Source of the DNA: Zygaena filipendulae
Taxonomy: Eukaryota > Arthropoda > Insecta > Lepidoptera > Zygaenidae
Length of the DNA: 64,000 bases
Direction of reading: 5' to 3'
Assembly (NCBI GenBank): GCA_907165275.2
Contig: OU015655.1
Location: 2,802,501 to 2,866,500 of the forward strand
Of this stretch, positions 59,801-64,000 are shown one piece after another; position 1 is the stretch's first letter, and the number at the start of each line of letters is the position of its first letter. Under the pieces are notes generated by a model. It saw nothing but the letters and a program-made list of their open reading frames with translations, was not told where the DNA came from and searched no databases. Position numbers and translations under genes: made by a program.

Positions 59801-62800
59801 AACGCTTGCAGTGCATCGGATTCTCGACTCGCGCGTTCTCGATACGAGCGTAAAACGCGTCATCTGGACAGGCTCTAAACGTCTTTTGTATTTTTAAAGT
59901 GGTATGTTTCCTTTTTTTTCGTCTACAATAAACTGCAAATGGAACACAGCGCCACCGACCTGCCGCTGCAGCGAGGTGAGCTTGTGCCCCGCGAACAGTA
60001 TCCCGACCACGTGCTCGCACAGGTCGCTGTCGTCGGCGGCGACGGCGTCGTCGGGCGCGCCCCCCTCCGCGCCCGCTTCACTGCCGCTGCGCTCCCACTC
60101 CAGCAGCTTGCCGAACACCTGCGACAACATCCATGCATACACGAACAGTCGCAAACGGTGTACGAACTACTGTTATGCATTGCACACAGGCGGGAACGGG
60201 TTCGGATCACCGGACCCAACCCGCCTCCTGTAGTAATGGAGATCTTGCGGCGATAAATGAGAATAAAATCACATCAGTCAGATCTCAGGACTACATAGGT
60301 ATAAGTGTCTATGTTCTCAGTCGACAGTGTGCGCCTAAAGCCTGCACTTTTAGTATTAAACAGATAGATCGATAACGATGTCATCACGGAATGAAATAAG
60401 TTAACATGTGAGGATAAAGTAGCTCTGACTATAATTCATGAATACACAAACATGAATACAAGTACCAAGTAGCAAGAAAGTAGTTGAAAGTGGAATAAAA
60501 TATCATTGCAATAAATGAAATGTAGTCAATGGTTAAATTTTTTAAATAGGAAATGAAATTCATGATCAAATACTCTTTGTTAGGATCGAAGCTCGATTAT
60601 AAAAATAATCGAATCGAATCGAATAATCGAACTAAAAAGGGACAAGTTCCTAAATATAGCAATTTAGACTTTACTGCACACAGTGTGATATAGAATGGTA
60701 TTTAAAGCTAGCTGTGCCCCGCGGTTTTGTCCGCGGTGAATTCGGAGTCCTCGCGGGAATTTTGGATAAAAGAACCTTTCTCTTGAATCACTCTATCTAT
60801 TGATAAAAACAGCGTTAAAATCCGTTCAGTACTTTTGAGTTTATCGCGAACAGACAGACAGACAGACAGAGGCGGCGGAAAATTGTGTTTTATAATATGC
60901 AGTGAAGTGATAATCGCCTTCAAGCCGCGACTGTACCTGCGAGGTGAGCAGCCGGAACACCCGGAGCGTGTCCGCCTCGCAGAGCGCGTGCAGGATGTGC
61001 GCGGGCGCGGCGGCGGCGGCGGGCGCGGGCGCGGGCGCGCCCAGCACGCGCACCTGCCGCACGCGCACCGCCGCCTCGGGCCCGCGCAGCTCGCAGCGCA
61101 CGCGCAGCGACGCGCACGACGTCCCTAAACAACACATTGTATATACACGTTTATACATGCAATGGGCATGTTGACTAATTTTTTTTTAGCCCGTCTTGTA
61201 GATTAATATAAAATATTGGACACGTATTTTTTCTTTTTTTACTTAATCAAAAAATAACGGCGATACATTGAGTTGAAATTTCGCGTGACGTCACTATTCG
61301 GACAGTTTGTATGGCGGTTTTAGTGGTTAGTGACGTCAAGACCCCCTCACCCTAAACTTTATTGCGCTTTATCTCTGTATATTTTAATTTATTTGAAAAA
61401 GCAAAAAATACGTGTCTATTGTTTTTTTATTTTCTAACTGACGGACTAATTAGAATTTTGATTTTCAAAACTAGTCAACATCCCCATTGTTGCTGTGAAA
61501 CATCTCGATAGTCCCTGTGTACAAATCCCGTCTCGGATAAAGTCAAATCAACAAATTTTGAACTCTATTTCATGTTCAGAAATCAAAAATTTTATGAACT
61601 TGACTTTTTTAGGTCTGGAATTGTATCGATCTATTGACGTGCCTTGGCAGTAAAACCGACTGTCTCCTTAGCCAAGTTGACAATCTATAATCTTTAACGG
61701 ATAGAAAACTAACGGCCGCACTCAGAGTCAACTTTAATGATTACTTAGTTAAGTATAGATTTTTAAAACAAAACTGCCGCAATCAGAGACGTTCAGTAAA
61801 TTTATTTATTAAATCCGTTACAAAATATAATTACAAATACAAATTTACAAATAATAATTTAAATAAATTTCAGTAAATTAATGTTAATTAGCTTTTAATG
61901 AGATGTAACTTAATTAGTTAAATGCCAATTAACATTAATTTATTAAACTTGTCTGATTGCGGCAGTTTTGTTTTGAAAATCTATACTTAACTAAGTAATC
62001 ATTAAAGTCGACTCTGAGTGCGGCGGTAAGAAACGTATCGTAAAGTCGTCCAAAGTTCAGCTTTGCGTAAACACGTGACATGACGGTTCGGTGATTTCAA
62101 CAAAGATATAAAAAAGTCCTCATAAAATAGATATTTACTAGCTTTGTATTTATATGTCACGAATAAATAAATAATTTTCTAATTCTTTTGTAGTCGTTAC
62201 CAACGAAATAGTGGTATGAAAAAATATACAACGATAATATAATATCATAATACAATATATTCTAGACAACGTATACAATAGTGGAGCGTTTCGTTTTAAA
62301 ATCCAAACGCGCACTCACTGGGCAGCGTGTAACAGACCCAGGTGGCCACTTTGGGGTCCACCTCTATGTCCTGCATGTGGAACATTTCGCTGGCCCCGCC
62401 GCTGAACAGCATTGTCAGCAGAAGGGTCTTGTTCTGAAAGCAAACCGATATCACGTACAATAATTAGTATAAAAACACTAACTATATATTAAAGTAACTT
62501 ATATTCCAAGAACTAAATCACTTGAACACACCAAGTAACTGTTACCCTGCGGTTTCATCCGTATAATTCATTTCGGTATTAAAATTCTACTTTGTTCTTC
62601 AGGTAGATAATAAAATTAAAAAATAAACGATATTTAAAATAATGAAAATATACCGAGATAAAGCGCATTAAAGTGAAGGGGTAGGGCTCGTGACGTCATA
62701 ACCGTGTATAAACTATACTGGATTGCGACGTCACGCGACAGTTCGATGCAATGTATTTTGATTACGGGAAAAAAGAAAAAAAAAATACGTGGCCAATATT

Positions 62801-63348
62801 TTTTATCAATCTACACGACCGACTCAATACTAAAATTTAGGCAAGTAGCTTTATGTATGTATTTATGTATTCGTCAATCGCACTGAGCAAATAATCACTA
62901 CGTTTAAAGAGTAGGCACTTCCATACTAATCGCTGAACCGATCTATGAAAGCATTCTGTGCCAACCTTACCAATGCAATATATGACGCGGTCATAGAAAT
63001 TTGGTTAAGTATTCCAAAGTTGTTAAAAAAGTTCGCGCATAAATCCATAGTAACTTTTGCTTCAAGGGAGTGTCGCTGGCCTGGGTCAATCGAGAAGCGA
63101 AACGAGTGCGAACTCACCACAGTGTCCCTCGTGTTGTCGACGTGCACGCACACGATGTGCGGCCGGTCGTCGGGCGTGCCCCCCGGGTACGACACCTGCA
63201 CCCACTTCGCCTTGTTCCGGTCCTCGTCGCCGGACTCCCAGAAGGTCTCCGTGCTGCCGTCGGTCAGCGCGCCCGCCATGCCCTGGCGCGAGGACACGCT
63301 CACGTCGCACCAGCCGGTCACGTCGGGGCACCACCACACGAAGTTCTC
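50733..63348 (-). CDS. hiw: highwire / MYCBP2 (PAM) giant E3 ubiquitin ligase, C-terminal 935 residues
   Basis: Neuronal E3 ligase of the PHR family. In flies it restrains synaptic growth by degrading the DLK kinase Wallenda and controls axon degeneration through NMNAT. The RING passes ubiquitin to the unusual RCR (RING-cysteine-relay) module, which in human MYCBP2 esterifies Thr/Ser by a cysteine relay. Sixteen exons in frame, all GT-AG, in transcription order: 63118-63348, 62319-62433, 60937-61124, 59960-60118, 58855-59001, 58245-58358, 57767-57855, 56822-57038, 55536-55708, 55145-55319, 54627-54908, 53485-53811, 52936-53136, 52244-52402, 51610-51718 and 50733-50854, for 2808 bases. Domains: DOC/APC10-like fold (first three exons), long helical region, B-box-like zinc finger, cysteine-rich segment, RING, then RCR. 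Human MYCBP2 exceeds 4600 residues, so about four fifths of the protein is encoded beyond the right edge. Partial at its 5' end. Confidence 0.96.
51228..51521 (-). repeat. Abundant lepidopteran short interspersed repeat, reverse copy
   Basis: gcgtttatctgtctgatcac gataaactcaaaaactactg, agatagagtgattcatgagg, and ggtgaaaccgcgggtagcag ctaa. The middle is interrupted. It lies in a highwire intron. Confidence 0.75.
51610..51718 (-). CDS. hiw: highwire exon: RCR module, [10 protein letters not shown]
   Basis: Encodes [36 protein letters not shown], almost identical to human MYCBP2 in this stretch. The dense Cys/His pattern belongs to the zinc-bound relay domain. Acceptor ..ttcgccag, donor GTACAC. 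Confidence 0.97.
51922..52080 (+). repeat. Abundant lepidopteran short interspersed repeat, forward copy
   Basis: gtagctgtgccccgcggctt cagccgcgtgagtttcgg.. then ttctcctcgttacaataaca and ccagccgttcaatgcgtgac. The 3' half matches 46960-47060. Confidence 0.8.
52134..52223 (+). repeat. tRNA-derived SINE (copy 3, tail only)
   Basis: accgcgtgacgcttggtagt ccacggcacaagtttatagg, ttagtgtgtgatcgagtaga, tgtgctgtgaaatggattatta: the last about 90 bases of the SINE at 16014. Its tail ends 20 bases from the exon at 52244. Confidence 0.8.
52244..52402 (-). CDS. hiw: highwire exon: RCR module, zinc-binding part
   Basis: Encodes [53 protein letters not shown]. Acceptor ..gttgtgtag, donor GTACGT, 53 codons, phase 0. 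The donor is 20 bases from a SINE tail. Confidence 0.97.
52715..52822 (-). mobile_element. MITE family with GGG-ATGTTGACTA termini, reverse partial copy
   Basis: Inverted blocks gctcgtgacgtcacgcgaaa tttcgagtt, tggctaatattttttattaa and actaaaatttagtca correspond to the family core and one end. Diverged. Confidence 0.75.
52936..53136 (-). CDS. hiw: highwire exon: linker after RING ([15 protein letters not shown])
   Basis: Encodes [38 protein letters not shown], an Ala/Gly-rich turn and [14 protein letters not shown], the start of the RCR zinc region. Acceptor ..tgtgcag, donor GTGAGT, 67 codons. Confidence 0.96.
53485..53811 (-). CDS. hiw: highwire exon: Cys-rich segment and RING finger
   Basis: Encodes [33 protein letters not shown], an acidic spacer, and the [42 protein letters not shown]. 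All zinc ligands (C-C, C-H-H-C, C-C) are present; human MYCBP2 has [20 protein letters not shown] here. Acceptor ..aaacacag, donor GTGAGT, 109 codons. Confidence 0.97.
54235..54610. other. GC-rich intron block, possible degraded retroelement
   Basis: Strikingly GC-rich for an intron (ggcccccgacgggcggcatc-like composition, cgcgcgagctcatcgctcgc). A minus-strand frame includes [20 protein letters not shown], which reads like a retroelement ORF piece, but I could not name it. It is not part of the highwire coding sequence. Confidence 0.3.
54627..54908 (-). CDS. hiw: highwire exon: [10 protein letters not shown] segment and second zinc-like cluster
   Basis: Encodes [42 protein letters not shown].., an Ala/Gly-rich insert, then [25 protein letters not shown]. 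Human MYCBP2 has FKEEEEAIKVDLHEGCGRTK LFWLM. Acceptor ..gttgcag, donor GTGAGA, 94 codons. Confidence 0.96.
55074..55145. repeat. 31-bp tandem duplication copying a splice donor
   Basis: tatcacctgttatgtctggc caagaggcacg (55074-55104) is followed directly by a 28/31 match (55105-55135) and a short third start (ttatcacctgt). On the minus strand each unit has ACAGGTGATA, the same motif as the true donor of the exon at 55145. Confidence 0.85.
55145..55319 (-). CDS. hiw: highwire exon: B-box-like zinc finger
   Basis: Encodes [58 protein letters not shown]. The C-x2-H..C-x2-C..C-x2-C..H..H spacing is B-box-like and matches human PLCDNHDDGITAAIIRCVEC. Acceptor ..ggccccacag completes a split Leu codon; donor GTGATA. 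Confidence 0.95.
55536..55708 (-). CDS. hiw: highwire exon: helical region before the B-box
   Basis: Encodes [57 protein letters not shown]. Leu/Ala-rich helices. Acceptor ..cccgccag, donor GTGAGT, ends in phase 2 and meets the next exon. Confidence 0.93.
55976..56138. mobile_element. Fold-back MITE-like element in a highwire intron
   Basis: Left cccctgttttccaattacag agcataat and right attatgccgc..ctttaattggaaaacggggt are inverted repeats of about 50 bases; internally gcataatgc recurs several times. 163 bases. Confidence 0.82.
56148..56192 (-). repeat. Short reverse copy of the 9001/15594 repeat
   Basis: gcgcgcctgcctctacatgt cctctctaga..aattta is the reverse complement of the start of the copy at 15594 (agagagggcatgtagaggca ggcgcgcc). 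Confidence 0.7.
56301..56775 (-). mobile_element. R1-clade LINE fragment (C-terminal ORF2) in a highwire intron
   Basis: The minus-strand frame (56322-56759) reads [25 protein letters not shown].., then [20 protein letters not shown] and [17 protein letters not shown], the typical region after the reverse transcriptase in R1/TRAS/SART-type LINEs. A 17-base direct repeat (cgccacaggtaacaaca at 56284-56300 and 56776-56792) flanks it. 5'-truncated and not functional. Confidence 0.85.
56822..57038 (-). CDS. hiw: highwire exon: [13 protein letters not shown] region
   Basis: Encodes [23 protein letters not shown], a Gly/Pro/Ala-rich insert, then [25 protein letters not shown]. Human MYCBP2 has FLGCIAKALTVQLKAKG. 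Acceptor ..caatacag, donor GTGAAC. Confidence 0.95.
57062..57248 (-). repeat. Abundant lepidopteran short interspersed repeat, reverse copy
   Basis: aatgcgaaagtgagcttgtt tgtttgttacgttttgacgc, cacattgtcaggggcacata, gaattcccgcgggaattcgg. It starts 24 bases from the exon at 57038. Confidence 0.85.
57767..57855 (-). CDS. hiw: highwire exon: [14 protein letters not shown]
   Basis: Encodes [29 protein letters not shown], the counterpart of human VLSLLRRVLPEVTP. Acceptor ..gatttctcag, donor GTAAGA, ends in phase 2 as the next exon requires. Confidence 0.93.
58040..58200 (+). repeat. Abundant lepidopteran short interspersed repeat, forward copy
   Basis: ctagcagttcccgcggttta, gtatttccgggataaaatta, tatatccttttctgtactac and aaaatttcatgatgatcgat, followed by aagcgcattaatattataaa. 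Confidence 0.75.
58245..58358 (-). CDS. hiw: highwire exon: [20 protein letters not shown]
   Basis: Encodes [38 protein letters not shown], amphipathic helices. Acceptor ..tgtgtcag, donor GTGAGC, 38 codons, phase 0. Confidence 0.93.
58855..59001 (-). CDS. hiw: highwire exon: [16 protein letters not shown]
   Basis: Encodes [49 protein letters not shown]. Acceptor ..ggtgcag, donor GTGAGA, 49 codons. Confidence 0.93.
59716..59873. mobile_element. MITE with GCCTGTCCAG termini in a highwire intron
   Basis: Left gcctgtccaggtgaggcgat ttacgcgcgagtcgagaacg and right (reverse-complemented) gcctgtccagatgacgcgtt ttacgctcg..cgagaacgcg are inverted repeats of about 45 bases. 158 bases; the reading frames here are not genes. 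Confidence 0.88.
59960..60118 (-). CDS. hiw: highwire exon: [16 protein letters not shown]
   Basis: Encodes [20 protein letters not shown], an acidic [20 protein letters not shown] and LTSLQRQ. Human has LLTSQVFGKLI at the junction. Acceptor ..gttgtcgcag, donor GTCGGT, a non-optimal donor; 53 codons. Confidence 0.93.
60707..60872 (+). repeat. Abundant lepidopteran short interspersed repeat with GACA tail
   Basis: agctagctgtgccccgcggt tttgtccgcggtgaattcgg.., cactctatctattgataaaa, and ends in gtttatcgcgaacagacaga cagacagacagag, a short GACA microsatellite. Confidence 0.88.
60937..61124 (-). CDS. hiw: highwire exon: end of DOC domain, RVRQVRVLG
   Basis: Encodes [28 protein letters not shown], a poly-Pro/Ala run, then [21 protein letters not shown]. 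Human: IIKIELKGPENTLRVRQVKV LG. Acceptor ..ttgtttag, donor GTACAG. Confidence 0.96.
61164..61485 (+). mobile_element. MITE family with GGG-ATGTTGACTA termini, copy 3
   Basis: Nearly the same as 19352-19674 with clean inverted ends (gggcatgttgacta and tagtcaacatccc), lying 40 bases from the exon at 61124. Confidence 0.92.
61714..62024. mobile_element. Complete MITE with about 90-bp TIRs, GGCCGCACTCAGAGTC
   Basis: Left TIR ggccgcactcagagtcaact, tacttagttaagtatagatt, aaaacaaaactgccgcaatc. Right TIR gattgcggcagttttgtttt, aatctatacttaactaagta, agtcgactctgagtgcgg: the reverse complement. The centre carries a 66-base insertion (61803-61868) flanked by an 11-base duplication. Confidence 0.93.
61803..61868 (+). 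mobile_element. 66-bp A/T-rich insertion nested in the MITE
   Basis: ttcagtaaatt is present at 61792-61802 and 61869-61879 with 66 bases between, which are absent from the copy at 34431. The insert begins tatttattaaatccgttaca, like a LINE 3' end in reverse, so it is probably a tiny truncated retroposition. Confidence 0.85.
62319..62433 (-). CDS. hiw: highwire exon: DOC domain middle
   Basis: Encodes [38 protein letters not shown]. Human: NKVTSMTFLTGKAVEDLCRI KQVDLDSRHIGWV. Acceptor ..gctttcag, donor GTGAGT, ends in phase 1. Confidence 0.95.
62650..62850 (-). mobile_element. MITE family with GGG-ATGTTGACTA termini, diverged reverse copy
   Basis: Inverted blocks gagataaagcgcattaaagt, gctcgtgacgtcata, cgacgtcacgcgacagttcg, and ccaatattttttatcaatct acacgaccgact follow the family order. 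Ends degraded. Confidence 0.8.
63118..63348 (-). CDS. hiw: highwire exon: DOC/APC10-like domain start (5'-most exon in window)
   Basis: Encodes [94 protein letters not shown] is the hallmark of the MYCBP2 DOC domain. Acceptor ..gccaatag, donor GTGAGT, 77 codons, phase 0. Confidence 0.97.
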
Positions 63349-64000
63349 CTATTGGCGTCGGTTGAAAACTTTCCATTTACGACTTTCAGTTTCGGTCAGA
63401 TGCATCGAATGCTGTTAAGCGGCATGTCTAAAGATGCCACCTTTTTTTGGAGAAAAAATAGTATTGTAATGTTCTCAACATTGGAAAAAATATAGCGATT
63501 GTGGGGATATTCAAGAAAAATTTTGTACATAATACAAATTTATTTTTTATCGTACAGTAGTTTTCGTACTTTTTTATTCTTCAATTTAGATTAAAATATA
63601 GTAGAGCCCATCTAAGCTAAAATGACGCGCCCCTCCATCGGGCATACGCACACGCACAACCGTTAAAATATCGATACGAAACATATAAATCTGGTCTTGT
63701 CATTCGTCCTCAGTGGCTGCGTAGTGTCGCCGCATCACACTATTAAAGAGATATTATCAATACATGATATCGCACATCTAAAACTGCCTATTGAGTAGTG
63801 GGGCGTGTCATTTTAGTTTAGATAAGCTCTACGATACTATGTAAATATAGGACAGGTGGCAACACTAGACATGTCACCGTTTTGCGACGAACTAGTCCCA
63901 GTTTTAGTGCCCTGAGGTTTTTCAACTATTAAAAAAATAGTAAAAAAAACAACTTGAACACGATCAAATAGTTAAATCACACATCACAAGTTTACTTGCC
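63349..64000. other. highwire intron to window edge
   Basis: No further exon is certain. The edge reads GGCAA then GTAAAC on the minus strand, which could be the end of the next upstream exon, but only five bases are visible. A phrase taagctaaaatgacgcgccc (63614) appears inverted at about 63802 (gggcgtgtcattttagttta), suggesting a fold-back element at 63605-63835. Confidence 0.4.

Noticed and set aside
63991..64000. Possible end of the next upstream highwire exon
   Set aside because: Only GGCAA before GTAAAC is visible at the edge, too little to call an exon.
1..64000. CRISPR arrays, phage, bacterial operons, rRNA genes
   Set aside because: No regularly spaced repeats, no compact prokaryotic coding; everything fits an insect nuclear genome.

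Overview
This window is nuclear DNA of an insect, almost certainly a moth or butterfly. The genes are AT-rich-intron, GC-rich-exon insect genes with short exons and GT-AG introns. The gaps are full of repeats that look lepidopteran: tRNA-derived SINEs, fold-back MITEs, an R1-like LINE piece, and many copies of the short repeat that runs 'ctagctg..cccgcggtttcacccgcg..aattcc'. Nothing prokaryotic is present: no operons, CRISPR array, true tRNA or rRNA.

Layout. (1) 3284-3963 (+) is the last coding exon of a gene I cannot name. It encodes a paxillin-like LD motif, a polyproline stretch and a coiled coil, and is followed by a polyA signal. (2) 10752-27409 (-), perhaps up to 32768, is a corkscrew/SHP-2-type SH2 tyrosine phosphatase whose ten shared exons I could join in frame. 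It carries one complete SH2 domain and a complete PTP domain with an insect-type insert. I found no N-terminal SH2 exon in the window, but a small exon at 32614-32768 splices in phase onto the SH2 exon and would make a single-SH2 protein of 522 residues. (3) 38009-43564 (-) is a complete nine-exon SLC6-family transporter of 666 residues whose sodium-site motifs are unusually divergent. (4) 50733-63348 (-) is the last 16 exons (935 residues) of highwire/MYCBP2, the giant neuronal E3 ubiquitin ligase: DOC domain, helical region, B-box-like zinc finger, RING, and the RCR (tandem cysteine) module to the stop codon. Its 5' part lies beyond the right edge.

The three large genes lie head-to-tail on the minus strand. 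The unnamed plus-strand gene is convergent with the phosphatase. The genes do not form one pathway as far as the sequence shows; highwire and SHP-2 are both neuronal/receptor-tyrosine-kinase signalling regulators in Drosophila, but their adjacency here carries no visible functional link.

The rest is repeats and unassigned AT-rich DNA. I could define at least ten inverted-repeat elements or families from the sequence alone. These include a hAT-like element with a perfect 8-bp target duplication, a five-copy family with GGG-ATGTTGACTA ends, a fold-back element with arms of about 148 bp, and a MITE that itself carries a 66-bp insertion flanked by an 11-bp duplication. The most useful leads are the single-SH2 phosphatase form, the divergent transporter, the LD-motif exon, and these undescribed mobile-element families.
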